A program made the position numbers and the translations under genes. The notes below the pieces were generated by a model. That model made no database searches. It saw only the letters and a list, made by a program, of their open reading frames with translations, and had not been told where the DNA came from. From Clostridiales bacterium (GTDB lineage Bacteria; Bacillota; Clostridia; Christensenellales; Aristaeellaceae): DNA of 64,000 nt. The stretch is from positions 186,001 to 250,000 of the forward strand of contig SVGL01000001.1 in assembly GCA_015056325.1 (NCBI GenBank). The letters are read 5' to 3'. Numbering within the stretch: position 1 is the stretch's first letter; every line of letters starts with the position of its first letter. Shown here in pieces: positions 50,167 to 60,260 of the stretch.

Positions 50167-51834
50167 TTGATACAGCATAAAGTAATTGATGGCCTGCTGC
50201 TGCGCGATATGTTGATCGCCGGCGCGAATCTGCTGGAGCAGAACCGTGAAGCAGTAGACGCCCTGAATGTCTTCCCCGTGCCCGACGGTGATACGGGCAC
50301 CAACATGTCTCTGACCATGCAGAGCGCCGTGCGTGAAATCAACGCCAAGGAGTATCTGCGTGCCGATGAAGCCGCTGCTGCCATCTCCAAGGGCGCGCTC
50401 AAGGGCGCCCGCGGCAACTCCGGCGTTATCACCTCCCAGCTTCTGCGCGGCTTTGCCACTGCCCTGAAGGGTGTGGAGAAGATCACGCCTGTTCAGTTTG
50501 CCCAAGCCCTCAAGGCTGGTTCTGACAAGGCGTACAAGGCGGTCATGAAGCCCAAGGAGGGCACCATCCTGACCGTTGCCCGCGTGATTGCGGAGGACGC
50601 CATCAAGTTCACCGAGCAGAATCCGGATGATTACGATGGCCTGATGAACGTCATCCTCACCAGCGGTGAAGCCATTCTGCGCAAGACCCCCGAGATGCTG
50701 CCCCCTCTGAAGGCTGCAGGCGTGGTGGACTCCGGCGGACGCGGTCTCCTGCTGATCTACACCGGCTATGTGGCGGTCATGCGCGGCGAGGAGATTGCCG
50801 ATCCTGCGGCCTTGCTGGCGGGCGACTGCTCCGTCGTTGAGGAGGACATCCATGACCTCTCCGGCGAAATCAAGAACGCCTATTGTACCGAGTTCACCAT
50901 CGTGAACTTCCGCGAGGACTGCACCGAGGGCGATGTGGACTCCTTCCGCCGCCGCCTGAACCGCATTGGCGATCGTGTACAGGTCACCGGCGACATGACC
51001 GAGACGAAGGTGCATGTGCACACCAACAACCCCGGCAATGCCATCGAGTACGGCATCGAGCTGGGCGAGCTGGTGAACATCAAGATCGACAACATGCTGG
51101 ATATGAAGCGCAAGCTGGAGGGCGAGAAGGCTCCCGCGGCGATCCCTGCTGCGCCTGCTGCTCCCGCTGAACCCGAGAAGGACTTCGGCATGGTTGCCGT
51201 GTCCCTGGGTGAGGGCTTCTCCAGTATCTTCCGTGATCTGACTGTCGATCACATCGTTGAGGGCGGCCAGACCATGAATCCCTCCGTGGATGACATCCTC
51301 AGCGCGATCAACGCCGTCAACGCCAAGTGCGTTTTCGTCTTCCCGAACAACGGCAACGTGATCTTCGCCGCAAACCAGGCTGCGGAGCTGGCGGAGAAGG
51401 AAGTCCACGTCATTCCCACCAAGAACGTGGCGATGGGCATTGCTGCCGCCGTGGCTTTCCAGCCCGACGCCTCCGCCCAGGAGAATGCCGAGCGCATGGC
51501 TGAGGCTGCTGAGCACGTCAAGACCGGCACCGTCACCTATGCCGTGCGAGACAGTGAGTATAACGGCGTGCAGATCCACAAGGATGATATCATCGGTATG
51601 CACAATGGCCAGATCGCGTACTCCGGCAACTCCGTACACGATGTGGTGATGGAGATGATGACCGCTATCATCGACGACGAGGCTGAGCTGATCACTGTTT
51701 ACTACGGCAGTGACGTTACCAAGGAAGACGCGGAGGCCATCACCGCCGAGATCGCTGAACAGTATCCCGATTGCGATGTGGACTGCCTCTTTGGCGGCCA
51801 GCCGCTGTACTACTACCTGATCTCTGTGGAGTAA
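50167..51834 (+). CDS. fakA: fatty-acid kinase subunit A-like, DAK1/DAK2 protein (YloV)
   Basis: The 555-residue protein has a DAK2 (DhaL-like) domain with the motif DALNVFPVPDGDTGTNM and the GARGNSGVI block, then a C-terminal DegV-like-binding region. FakA phosphorylates fatty acids presented by FakB (DegV proteins); no FakB gene is visible here. I start it at a TTG eight bases after GGAGG, which aligns with YloV; the ATG five codons earlier has a weak site. It ends two bases before recG. Confidence 0.88.
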   Translation: MIQHKVIDGLLLRDMLIAGANLLEQNREAVDALNVFPVPDGDTGTNMSLTMQSAVREINAKEYLRADEAAAAISKGALKGARGNSGVITSQLLRGFATALKGVEKITPVQFAQALKAGSDKAYKAVMKPKEGTILTVARVIAEDAIKFTEQNPDDYDGLMNVILTSGEAILRKTPEMLPPLKAAGVVDSGGRGLLLIYTGYVAVMRGEEIADPAALLAGDCSVVEEDIHDLSGEIKNAYCTEFTIVNFREDCTEGDVDSFRRRLNRIGDRVQVTGDMTETKVHVHTNNPGNAIEYGIELGELVNIKIDNMLDMKRKLEGEKAPAAIPAAPAAPAEPEKDFGMVAVSLGEGFSSIFRDLTVDHIVEGGQTMNPSVDDILSAINAVNAKCVFVFPNNGNVIFAANQAAELAEKEVHVIPTKNVAMGIAAAVAFQPDASAQENAERMAEAAEHVKTGTVTYAVRDSEYNGVQIHKDDIIGMHNGQIAYSGNSVHDVVMEMMTAIIDDEAELITVYYGSDVTKEDAEAITAEIAEQYPDCDVDCLFGGQPLYYYLISVE

Positions 51835-51836
51835 AA

Positions 51837-53840
51837 ATGGAACTTTCTGAAATGCGGGGCGTCGGCCCTGCACGTATGGAATCTCTTCGCGCAGTGGGCA
51901 TCACCTCACTGCGCGATTTGCTTTACACCCTGCCGGTGCGCTATGAGGATCGTACCCAGATCGTGCCCTGCAAGGAGGCGCGCGGCGAGGTGCTGGTCAT
52001 GGGTGTGGTGCCGGACAGTCCCAAGTACAGCCGCTTCAACGGCCTGGTGCGGGTGACGGCATCGTTCCATGACGACACCGGTCGGCTGCCGTTAGCCTGG
52101 TACAATCAGCCGTGGATGATGCAGCAGCTGCCGGTGGGGGAGCCGATCATGCTCTTTGGCCGGGTGGCAGAGAAGAATGGCCGCCGCGTGCTGCAGAATG
52201 CGTCCATTGTGGATGAAAAATCCATTCAGCCGGTGTACCGGGCGATCAAGGGCATCCCGGCGAAGTCCTTCCGTACGATGATGGAGCAGGCGCTCTCCCA
52301 GGTGGATGATACCTGCCCGGAGACGCTGCCCAATACGTTGCGGCTGCGGCACGGTCTGTGTGAGCTGAACTTCGCGCTGCGGGAGGCTCACTTCCCGGCG
52401 AATTTCGAGAATCTGAAGATGGCTCGCCGCCGCCTGGCCTTCGAGCAGATGCTGATGTATCAGGCGGCATTGGGTCTCATGCGGCACCACAAGGAGGACG
52501 GCATGCCCATTCCGCTGAGCGATACAGCCACGGCGGACTTCTGGGCGACAATGCCCTTCCCGCCGACGGGGGCGCAAAAGCGTGTGCTGGAGGAAGTCGC
52601 TTCTGATCTGCGTAAGACCCGTGCCATGAGCCGCCTGATCCAGGGGGACGTGGGCTGCGGCAAGACAGCACTGGCCTTTGGCGCGATTGCCATGACCTGC
52701 ACGGCAGGCTTCCAGGCGGCAATGATGGCCCCGACGGAGATCCTTGCAAGGCAGCACTATGAGTCCGCAAAAGCCATGCTGGAGCCCCTGGGCCTCCGCT
52801 GCGGGCTGCTGATCGGCAGCATGAAGGCCAAGGAGAAGCGGGCTGCCCATGCCGCCTGCGTTTCAGGTGAGTGGGATGCGGTGTTCGGCACTCATGCGCT
52901 CATCAGCGAGGGGGTAAAGTATAAGAAGCTCGGCCTGGTGGTGACCGACGAGCAGCACCGTTTTGGTGTGCGTCAGCGATCGACGCTGCAGGAAAAGGGT
53001 GCGGCCAACGACAAGGCCCCCCACGTGCTGGTCATGTCCGCCACGCCCATCCCGCGCACGCTGGCGCTGATTCTCTACGGTGACCTCGATGTTTCCGTGG
53101 TGGATGAGCTGCCGCCGGGCCGTACGCCGGTGAAGACCCGAGTGGTACCGGAAAGCAAGCGCGATGCCATGTACGGCTTCCTCCGTGAGGAAGTCGCAAA
53201 GGGACGGCAGGGCTATGTGGTCTGCCCGCTGGTGGACGAAAGCGAAATGCTGGAGGACGTCCGCAGCGCAAGGGAAACCTATGATGATCTCGTACATGGC
53301 GTGCTTTATGGGCTCCGGGTGGGGCTCACCTGGGGCACCCAAAAGGCGGACGACAAAGCCGCTGTGCTGGCGGATTTTGCATCTGGTGCGCTGGATGTGC
53401 TTGTTTCCACCACGGTCATTGAGGTAGGAGTGAACGTTCCCAATGCCTCCGTCATGATCATCGAGAATGCCGAGCGCTACGGCCTGAGCCAGCTGCACCA
53501 GCTGCGTGGGCGCGTGGGACGTGGCTCAGCGGAGTCGTGGTGCTTCCTGCTGGCAGAGGAGAACGAGCGGCTGCGAATCCTGAGCCAGACCAACGACGGA
53601 TTCCTCGTGGCGCAGAAGGATCTTGAGCTGCGTGGCCCCGGCGACCTGATGGGCACCCGCCAGTCCGGCGAAATGCTGCAGGGCTTCCTGCTGGACGGCG
53701 ATGTGAAGCTGCTGGAGGAAACTGCGAACTGCATGAAGCAGCTCCGTGCGGACGCTTCCATGGCTGCAGAACGTGCCGCGGTGGAAGCTGTCGCGCTGCG
53801 CTTCTACGGCGAAAAGCTGCGTCAGGTAGCCCTCAATTGA
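51837..53840 (+). CDS. recG: ATP-dependent DNA helicase RecG
   Basis: The 667-residue helicase reverses stalled forks and resolves branched DNA. It has an N-terminal wedge domain, Walker A in IQGDVGCGKTALA, DEQH in VTDEQHRFGVRQR, SATPIPRTLALILYGDLDV and the C-terminal RGRVGRGSAESWCFLL. GGAG precedes the ATG, two bases after the fakA stop. The yloU-fakA-recG order is typical of Firmicutes. Confidence is high. Confidence 0.96.
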   Translation: MELSEMRGVGPARMESLRAVGITSLRDLLYTLPVRYEDRTQIVPCKEARGEVLVMGVVPDSPKYSRFNGLVRVTASFHDDTGRLPLAWYNQPWMMQQLPVGEPIMLFGRVAEKNGRRVLQNASIVDEKSIQPVYRAIKGIPAKSFRTMMEQALSQVDDTCPETLPNTLRLRHGLCELNFALREAHFPANFENLKMARRRLAFEQMLMYQAALGLMRHHKEDGMPIPLSDTATADFWATMPFPPTGAQKRVLEEVASDLRKTRAMSRLIQGDVGCGKTALAFGAIAMTCTAGFQAAMMAPTEILARQHYESAKAMLEPLGLRCGLLIGSMKAKEKRAAHAACVSGEWDAVFGTHALISEGVKYKKLGLVVTDEQHRFGVRQRSTLQEKGAANDKAPHVLVMSATPIPRTLALILYGDLDVSVVDELPPGRTPVKTRVVPESKRDAMYGFLREEVAKGRQGYVVCPLVDESEMLEDVRSARETYDDLVHGVLYGLRVGLTWGTQKADDKAAVLADFASGALDVLVSTTVIEVGVNVPNASVMIIENAERYGLSQLHQLRGRVGRGSAESWCFLLAEENERLRILSQTNDGFLVAQKDLELRGPGDLMGTRQSGEMLQGFLLDGDVKLLEETANCMKQLRADASMAAERAAVEAVALRFYGEKLRQVALN

Positions 53841-53865
53841 TATCAACCGAAAGAAGGTTTGTGAT

Positions 53866-55929
53866 GTGAATTGCCTTGAAAACCGTGAATTGTCATGGCT
53901 CCGCTTCAACGAGCGGGTGCTGGAGGAGGCTGAGGACGAGCGCGTGCCGCTGTGCGAGCGACTGTCCTTCCTGTCCATCTTCCAGAGTAATCTGGATGAG
54001 TTCTTCATGGTGCGTATTGGCTCATTGCATGACCAGATGCTGCTGGACAAGGAGTCTCGCGAGAATAAGACTCGCATGACCCCCGGCGAGCAGATCGATG
54101 CATGCATCAGCCGTATTCGCGAAATGTGCCATCGCAGAGACCGTACCTATGCTGCGATGCTGGAAAAGCTGCACGAGCAGGGCGTCAGCATCGTCAACTT
54201 CCGCGAGATCAGCCAGGAGAGCAGCGATTACCTGAAAGCGATGTTCCGCAGGGAGTTCCTGCCGCTGTTGTCCACCTACATCGTGAGCAAGAAAATGACC
54301 TTCCCCTTCCTGAAAAATAGGGATATCTATGCTGTGGCGGTGCTGGGCGGTAAGGGCGATAAAAAAGGCGACAAGCAGAAGATCGGCATCGTACCCTGTG
54401 GCACGGGCGTGTTCCCGCGGCTGATTGCTATTCCGGAGCGGACGGGCTGCTTCATGCTGGCGGAGGAGCTGATTCTGCATTTCTTGCCGGAGCTTTTTCC
54501 GGGTTACAAGGTGGTTTCGAAGACCCTTGCGCGCATCACCCGCAGTGCGGACATTGACGCCGATGCGGTGTACGACGAGGATCTCAACTACCGCGATCAC
54601 ATGGCAGAGGTGGTCAAGCTCCGCCAGAAGCTGTGCCCGGTGCGTCTGGAGCTCTCCCGACAGATTGACGAGGGTATCATCAAACGGCTCTGTGCTGCGC
54701 TGAAGCTCAGCATGGATCGGGTATATGAGTATGACACTCCTCTTGACGTCAGCTTCCTCTTTGGCATTCAGGACAACCTGCGCAGCCATGCTGAACTGTT
54801 TTATGCGCCCCGGCATCCCCAGAAGACGCCGGATCTTGATATGAACCGGCCCATCATGGATCAGATTGCCGAGAAGGATGTGCTGCTGCACTATCCCTAC
54901 CAGTCCATCCGCCCCTTCCTGAACATGCTGACCCAGGCAGCCCACGATCCAACGGTGACCTCCATCCGCATGACGCTCTACCGCCTGGCGCGAGATTCCA
55001 AGGTGGTGGAGGCCTTGGTGGAGGCAGCTGAAAACGGTAAGCAGGTGGATGTGCTTGTGGAGCTCAAGGCCCGCTTTGACGAGGAGAACAACATCGAGTG
55101 GAGCCGTCGCCTGGAGCGGGCAGGCTGCCATGTCATTTACGGCGTGGAAAGGCTGAAGGTGCACTCCAAGCTGTGCCTGATCACCCGCGAAACGCATGCC
55201 GGCCGCCAGTACATCACCCAGATTGGCACGGGCAACTACAACGAGAAGACTGCTCGCCTGTACACCGATATCAGCTACATGACAGCCCGGGAGGAAATCG
55301 GTCTGGATGCCATGGCAGTCTTTGAGGCGCTGCTGGAGGGTGAAACCGTCGACCATACGCAGACGCTGATGGTTGCGCCCCACTGCCTGCAGAACAAGCT
55401 GATGGACTTGATTGATGGAGAGATTGCCAAGGTCAAGGCAGGCCGGAAGGGCCTCATCCGCCTGAAGATGAACAGCCTGACTGACAAGACGCTTATCGAC
55501 AAGCTGATTGAAGCGTCCCAGGCAGGCGTGCAGATCGACATGATCGTCCGCGGTATCTGCTGCCTGCGGGGCGGCGTAGTGGGGGAGACAGACAACATCC
55601 GCATTATCAGCGTGGTGGGTCGCTTCTTGGAGCATAGCCGCATCTACATTTTCGGCGTCGGCCCGGATGCGAAGGTATTCATCTCCTCTGCCGACTGGAT
55701 GACCCGCAATACCCTGCGCCGTGTTGAAATCGCGACGCCCATCCTGGATGAAGGATGCATGTTCCGGCTGGAACGCATCTTCGATGTGATGTGGCACGAC
55801 AATGTGCAAGCCCGCGAGCAGCAGCCTGACGGTAACTATCGCCGCCGTTATCCGGGTGTGAATGCGCCTGTGAGCAGTCAGAACTGGCTTTATGACGAGG
55901 CGTACCGTATGGCAGCACAAATCAAGTGA
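53866..55929 (+). CDS. ppk: polyphosphate kinase
   Basis: The 687-residue PPK1 enzyme makes polyphosphate from ATP. The start is a GTG with MNCLENRELSWLRFNERVLEEA, the usual N terminus, after a fair ribosome site (GAAGG). It has the catalytic histidine motif in ERLKVHSKLCLITRE and the second phospholipase-D-like region (FMVRIGSLHDQ to RRVEIATPI). It follows recG by 25 bases and could share its transcript. No exopolyphosphatase is visible. Confidence 0.94.
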   Translation: MNCLENRELSWLRFNERVLEEAEDERVPLCERLSFLSIFQSNLDEFFMVRIGSLHDQMLLDKESRENKTRMTPGEQIDACISRIREMCHRRDRTYAAMLEKLHEQGVSIVNFREISQESSDYLKAMFRREFLPLLSTYIVSKKMTFPFLKNRDIYAVAVLGGKGDKKGDKQKIGIVPCGTGVFPRLIAIPERTGCFMLAEELILHFLPELFPGYKVVSKTLARITRSADIDADAVYDEDLNYRDHMAEVVKLRQKLCPVRLELSRQIDEGIIKRLCAALKLSMDRVYEYDTPLDVSFLFGIQDNLRSHAELFYAPRHPQKTPDLDMNRPIMDQIAEKDVLLHYPYQSIRPFLNMLTQAAHDPTVTSIRMTLYRLARDSKVVEALVEAAENGKQVDVLVELKARFDEENNIEWSRRLERAGCHVIYGVERLKVHSKLCLITRETHAGRQYITQIGTGNYNEKTARLYTDISYMTAREEIGLDAMAVFEALLEGETVDHTQTLMVAPHCLQNKLMDLIDGEIAKVKAGRKGLIRLKMNSLTDKTLIDKLIEASQAGVQIDMIVRGICCLRGGVVGETDNIRIISVVGRFLEHSRIYIFGVGPDAKVFISSADWMTRNTLRRVEIATPILDEGCMFRLERIFDVMWHDNVQAREQQPDGNYRRRYPGVNAPVSSQNWLYDEAYRMAAQIK

Positions 55930-55933
55930 CACA

Positions 55934-55965
55934 AAAACGGACTGGCCGCCATGGTCAGTCCGTTT
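55934..55965. terminator. bidirectional terminator between ppk and hemW
   Basis: AAACGGACTG and CAGTCCGTTT form a stem around GCCGCCATGGT, with A and T runs on both sides. Confidence 0.85.
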
Positions 55966-55967
55966 GC

Positions 55968-57116
55968 TTATTCGGTTGCCTCCATGATTTCCACGAGGAT
56001 GGCGTTCTGAACATCCATGCCGCGGCGGGTGAGGGCCCAGTATCCACCCTGATGGTGGAGCAGACCCCGTTTCTCCTGCTGGCGGAAGATATCGCCGCAG
56101 TAATCATCCAGCGTGACGCCGTGCATGGCAGCGAAATCGGCCTCGGAGACACCGCGTGTCATCCGTAAGCCAAGCATCAGGGATTCAAAGCGTGCGTCTT
56201 CCGGCAGGAGGGAAACCCGCTCCCGGCGGCGCCATGCCTGCTCGGTTGCCATGGAGATATATTCGCGGATGCTGGCGGGGTTGGTCAACCTGAGCCCGCC
56301 GCTCTTCGTTTGGAGGAAGGAGGATGCTGATGCGCCGAGCCCGATGTAGGGTACTCGCGTCCAGTAACCGATATTATGCTGGCATTCCCGGCCCGGCTTA
56401 GCAAAATTGCTGATCTCATACTGCTTGTAGCCATGCCGCGCCAAGGTGTGCAGCGCGTCATCGTACATTTCGCGCTCGTCGGCTTCGTCAGGAAGAGCAA
56501 GCCGTCCTGTGTCCAGGTCACGCTTAAGGGGCGTTCCGTCCTCCGGAATGAGTCCGTAGCAGCTTATGTGCTCCACCTTCAGGGCGAGGGCAGCTTCAAG
56601 GGATTCCCGCCACATCTCCGGGGATTGTCCGGGCAGGCCGAACATCAGGTCAACGCTCAGGTTGCCGATCCCCATGCGGCGGGCAAGCTGTACCGACTCC
56701 ACCACATCGGCGTGGCCGTGGATGCGGCCAAGCGTCCGCAGCAGCTCCTGTTGCGCAGCCTGCATTCCCATGGAAAGGCGGTTCACACCGCCGGAATTGG
56801 CGGTTTCCAGCCATTCAGCTGTCAGGGTACCTGGGTTGGCCTCGGAAGTGAATTCGATGCCTGCAGGGATGTTAAACCGCTCGTGCAGACCGGTCAGCAG
56901 CTTGCACAGCAGCTCAGCAGGCAGGGTGGAGGGGGTTCCGCCGCCGATAAACACAGTTTGGAGTGGCTCGTCCTTGGCATAATCAGTCATGGCGTCCGCC
57001 TCTCGGAGCAGCGCGTCCACATAGGCGGCCATGGTGCCTTCCTGCCCGGAGTAGGAGGCAAAATCGCAGTATCGGCACTTCTGTCGGCAGTAGGGGATGT
57101 GGATGTAGAGTTCCAT
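55968..57116 (-). CDS. hemW: HemW-like radical SAM protein (coproporphyrinogen-oxidase-like, heme chaperone)
   Basis: The 382-residue radical SAM protein has CRQKCRYCDF (CxxxCxxC), the FIGGGTPSTLP motif and QHNIGYWTRVPYIGLGASA. HemW proteins are thought to deliver heme; their true role in anaerobes that lack heme is uncertain. It is monocistronic with a possible promoter that overlaps the divergent one. The ribosome site (AAGGTGAG) is modest. Confidence in the family is high. Confidence 0.9.
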   Translation of the reverse strand: MELYIHIPYCRQKCRYCDFASYSGQEGTMAAYVDALLREADAMTDYAKDEPLQTVFIGGGTPSTLPAELLCKLLTGLHERFNIPAGIEFTSEANPGTLTAEWLETANSGGVNRLSMGMQAAQQELLRTLGRIHGHADVVESVQLARRMGIGNLSVDLMFGLPGQSPEMWRESLEAALALKVEHISCYGLIPEDGTPLKRDLDTGRLALPDEADEREMYDDALHTLARHGYKQYEISNFAKPGRECQHNIGYWTRVPYIGLGASASSFLQTKSGGLRLTNPASIREYISMATEQAWRRRERVSLLPEDARFESLMLGLRMTRGVSEADFAAMHGVTLDDYCGDIFRQQEKRGLLHHQGGYWALTRRGMDVQNAILVEIMEATE

Positions 57117-57139
57117 AGCTCACCTTAACAAAATTACAC

Positions 57140-57168
57140 TTGGCAAAACTCGATTCATAGGGTATAAT
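57140..57168 (+). promoter_or_regulatory. promoter of the DUF1622 gene
   Basis: TTGGCA, 17 bases and TATAAT on the plus strand. The -10 overlaps a minus-strand -10. Confidence 0.7.
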
Positions 57169-57189
57169 GGCTAAAAGGAGGTTGTACAA
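57161..57189 (-). promoter_or_regulatory. possible promoter of hemW
   Basis: TTGTAC, 17 bases, TATACC on the minus strand. Its -10 shares the TATA core with the plus-strand -10. Confidence 0.45.
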
Positions 57190-57549
57190 ATGGAGGCAAT
57201 TGTTCATTTTCTTGAGGATGTAGTGCATTTTGCAGCACAGATTGGCATCACGCTTACGGAGATGGCGGGTATCGCTATCCTGCTGATCACGGTGGCCAAG
57301 GCAATCGTAGGGTACTTCCGCAAGAGCGAGCATCTGCGTCTGGATCTGGCGGAGGGCATCGCCCTGGCGCTGGAATTCAAGCTGGGCGGCGAGGTGCTGC
57401 GTACCGTTATCGTCCGCGAATGGACGGAGCTGCTGATCCTGGGCGCGATCATCGCGCTGCGCGGTGCTCTGACGCTGCTGATTCACTGGGAAATCAGCGT
57501 GGAAGAGAAGCGCGAAAAGGCCATGCTGGAGGAGCATCAAAAGGACTGA
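57190..57549 (+). CDS. DUF1622 membrane protein
   Basis: The 119-residue protein has about three membrane segments and matches the DUF1622 family (GIAILLITVAKAIVGYFRK and RLDLAEGIALALEFKLGGEVLRT). No function is known. AAGGAGG precedes the ATG. Its 3-prime end overlaps the convergent SLOG gene by 13 bases. It has its own promoter. Confidence 0.82.
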   Translation: MEAIVHFLEDVVHFAAQIGITLTEMAGIAILLITVAKAIVGYFRKSEHLRLDLAEGIALALEFKLGGEVLRTVIVREWTELLILGAIIALRGALTLLIHWEISVEEKREKAMLEEHQKD

Positions 57550-58178
57550 CGGTATTCCTCCACCACACCGGGAACCGCCAGATTAATGACCGGCACATCC
57601 TGGGAGATGGCGTAGCGCACGGTGGATAGGGTTCCGCCATGCAGTCGCGACATATAGGCCACGCACAGATAGCTGCGATCCACCATATAGGCGTTGCGGG
57701 CCTGCATGCACCCATCGTAATAGCGGGGGGAGAGCACACGGGTCTCATCGCTGGCATAAAGCAGACGCTCGTAATGCGAGCAGTCTGCTTTTTTCCATTT
57801 GGAACTCTGGTCAGCGCAGGGCAGGCAGAAGATCAACCGCACATCCGGATGCATCCGGCGCAGCTCAACTACCCGTTCTGCTGCGTAAAGATCAAAGCCC
57901 AGCGCACCGCCGCAGAGAAAATCACGATATCCCTGGGTATAGAGGAGCTCCAGCAGCTCAGTCAGCTGCGAAAGGGCAGGATCGTCTGTCTTTCCCAGAA
58001 CCCGGTGACCGGTGAAGCAGACGGTGTGCTCGCGATTCGTGCGGGTGCGCAGCTCGTAGGGATCAACCTCACCGTCTGCTGCATTGAAAGAAGGCGGCTG
58101 ACGAAGTACGTCAGCCGCGTTTGCTTGTTCAGGATGATTGCGCGGCCCTTGCCATGGGAAACGCCTGAAGGTCGGCAT
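57537..58178 (-). CDS. SLOG/DUF1273-family protein (YpsA-like)
   Basis: Residues about 50-213 carry the SLOG Rossmann-type fold: HTVCFTGHR, then CGGALGFDLYAAERVVELR and LIFCLPCADQSSKW. YpsA and SLOG proteins may bind nucleotide-derived ligands; its role here is unknown. The first 50 residues are variable and without a recognised motif. AGGAGG precedes the ATG. It lies 26 bases before lepA on the same strand but faces the DUF1622 gene at its end. Confidence 0.8.
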   Translation of the reverse strand: MPTFRRFPWQGPRNHPEQANAADVLRQPPSFNAADGEVDPYELRTRTNREHTVCFTGHRVLGKTDDPALSQLTELLELLYTQGYRDFLCGGALGFDLYAAERVVELRRMHPDVRLIFCLPCADQSSKWKKADCSHYERLLYASDETRVLSPRYYDGCMQARNAYMVDRSYLCVAYMSRLHGGTLSTVRYAISQDVPVINLAVPGVVEEYRQSF

Positions 58179-58204
58179 GGTTGACCTCCTTTGGTTGGTG
58201 TGGA

Positions 58205-60010
58205 TCAGTCTGCATCCATCTTAAGCACGGCAAGGAAGGCCTCGGAGGGTACCTGCACGGTACCGAACTGGCGCATGCGCTTCTTGCCTTCCTTTTGCTT
58301 CTCCAGCAGCTTCTTCTTACGGGTGATGTCACCGCCGTAGCACTTGGCGAGCACATCCTTGCGCATGGCCTTGACGGTCTCGCGGGCGATGACCTTGCCG
58401 CCGATGGCAGCCTGGATCGGAATCTCGAACATCTGGCGCGGGATGACGTCCTTGAGCTTCTCGGCGATGTTGCGGCCGCGGCCATAGGCCTTGTCGCGGT
58501 GGCAGATGATGGAGAACGCGTCGCACAGGTCGCCGTTGAGCAGGATATCAAGCTTCACCAGATCGCTCTCCCGGTAGTCCTTGAGCTCATAGTCGAAGGA
58601 CGCATAGCCGCGGCTGCGGGATTTGATCTGATCGAAGAACTCGAAGATGATCTCGTTCAGCGGCAGCTCGTAGTGGAGACGGATGCGGCTGCCCTCGTAC
58701 TGCATGTCCAGGAAGATGCCGCGCTTGTCCTGGCACAGATCCATGATCGCGCCGACAGAGTCCTGAGGGGTGTAGATCGTCGCGCTGACGAAGGGCTCCT
58801 CCATCATGCTGATCTCGCCTATCGGCGGCAGGTTGGAGGGGTTGTCGATGTTGACGACCGTGCCGTCAGTCTTGGTGACGCGGTAGATAACGCTGGGGGC
58901 GGTGGTGACCAGGTTCAGGTCCCACTCGCGCTCCAGGCGGGTGGTGATGATGTCCATGTGGAGCAGGCCCAGGAAGCCGCAGCGGAAGCCGTAGCCCAGT
59001 GCCACGGAGGTCTCCGGCTCAAAGGACAGGGAAGCGTCGTTCATGCGCAGCTTCTCCAGGGCATCCTTGAGGGCAGGGTAGTCCGCGCCGTCAGCGGGGT
59101 ATACGCCGCAGTACACCATAGGGGTCACCTGACGGTAGCCGGGCAGGGGGTCCGCTGCCGGACTGGCGGCATTGGTGATCGTATCACCGACGCGGGTCTC
59201 GCGCACGTCCTTGATGGAGGCAGCCACATAGCCGACGTCGCCGGGCTTGAGCTCAGCGCAGGCCTGATAACCGGGATTGAAGGTACCCACCTCGACGATG
59301 TCGAACTCGCCGCCGGTGGCCATCAGGCGCATGCGCATACCGGCCTTGAGGGTGCCTTCCTTCACGCGGACAAAGCAGATCGCGCCGCGGTAGTTATCAT
59401 AGAACGCATCGAAGATCAGTGCCTGCAGGGGAGCGTTCTCATCGCCTGAGGGGGCGGGGACGTACTCCACCACAGCTTCCAACACATCCTGAATGTTCAG
59501 ACCGGTCTTGGCGCTGACACAGGGCGCATAGGAGGCGTCCAGGCCGATGACGTCTTCGATCTCCGCCTTGACCTCCTCTGGCTGAGCGCTGGGCAGGTCG
59601 ATCTTGTTGATCACGGGGATGATTTCCAGGTCGGCGTCCAGGGCCATGTACACATTGGCCAGGGTCTGAGCCTCGATGCCCTGGGTGGCGTCCACCACCA
59701 GCAGCGCGCCTTCACAGGCGGCCAGGGCACGGCTGACCTCATAGGTGAAGTCCACATGGCCGGGGGTGTCGATCAGGTTCAGGGTGTAGGTTTCGCCGTC
59801 CTTGGCTGTGTACTGCATGTTGACGGCCTTGGATTTGATGGTGATGCCGCGCTCCCGCTCCAGCTCCATGGAGTCCAGGATCTGCTCGGTCATTTCACGC
59901 TTCTCGAAAACGCCGGTCATCTCCAGGATGCGGTCCGCCAGGGTGGACTTGCCGTGGTCGATGTGGGCGATGATGCAGAAGTTGCGAATCTTTGAAAGTC
60001 TGTCGGACAA
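58205..60010 (-). CDS. lepA: elongation factor 4 (LepA)
   Basis: The 601-residue GTPase back-translocates or remodels stalled ribosomes. It has the G1 motif [26 protein letters not shown] and the C-terminal LepA-specific domain. The start is a TTG eight bases after GGAGG, matching [18 protein letters not shown]. It precedes the SLOG gene on the same strand. Confidence is very high. Confidence 0.96.
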   Translation of the reverse strand: MSDRLSKIRNFCIIAHIDHGKSTLADRILEMTGVFEKREMTEQILDSMELERERGITIKSKAVNMQYTAKDGETYTLNLIDTPGHVDFTYEVSRALAACEGALLVVDATQGIEAQTLANVYMALDADLEIIPVINKIDLPSAQPEEVKAEIEDVIGLDASYAPCVSAKTGLNIQDVLEAVVEYVPAPSGDENAPLQALIFDAFYDNYRGAICFVRVKEGTLKAGMRMRLMATGGEFDIVEVGTFNPGYQACAELKPGDVGYVAASIKDVRETRVGDTITNAASPAADPLPGYRQVTPMVYCGVYPADGADYPALKDALEKLRMNDASLSFEPETSVALGYGFRCGFLGLLHMDIITTRLEREWDLNLVTTAPSVIYRVTKTDGTVVNIDNPSNLPPIGEISMMEEPFVSATIYTPQDSVGAIMDLCQDKRGIFLDMQYEGSRIRLHYELPLNEIIFEFFDQIKSRSRGYASFDYELKDYRESDLVKLDILLNGDLCDAFSIICHRDKAYGRGRNIAEKLKDVIPRQMFEIPIQAAIGGKVIARETVKAMRKDVLAKCYGGDITRKKKLLEKQKEGKKRMRQFGTVQVPSEAFLAVLKMDAD

Positions 60011-60175
60011 AGTCGTAGCCTCCGTTCAAATGGGCATATCAATACAGTATATATTCTAACGTATTTTACGGCGGAATGCAAGGCGTTCCTTCATAATTTC
60101 TTTCGCTGCAGGAATGGGGACGGAAATCGGGTGTGGATTCTGTGAAATAATTCTCAAAATTGTTTTTTTTATGTA

Positions 60176-60204
60176 TTCACAAATGGAAGAAAATCTGCTA
60201 TAAT
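60176..60204 (+). promoter_or_regulatory. promoter of the secreted flavoprotein reductase
   Basis: TTCACA, 17 bases and a perfect TATAAT lie about 55 bases before the ATG. Confidence 0.65.
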
Positions 60205-60260
60205 ATTTCCTGGTGCGAGGAAATACTTCGCAACATAAAACGAAAGGGGATACACTCCAA

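Noticed and set aside
49966-51873. 635-residue minus-strand ORF
   Set aside because: Antisense to yloU and fakA; no coherent motif.
54022-55932. 636-residue minus-strand ORF
   Set aside because: Antisense shadow of ppk.
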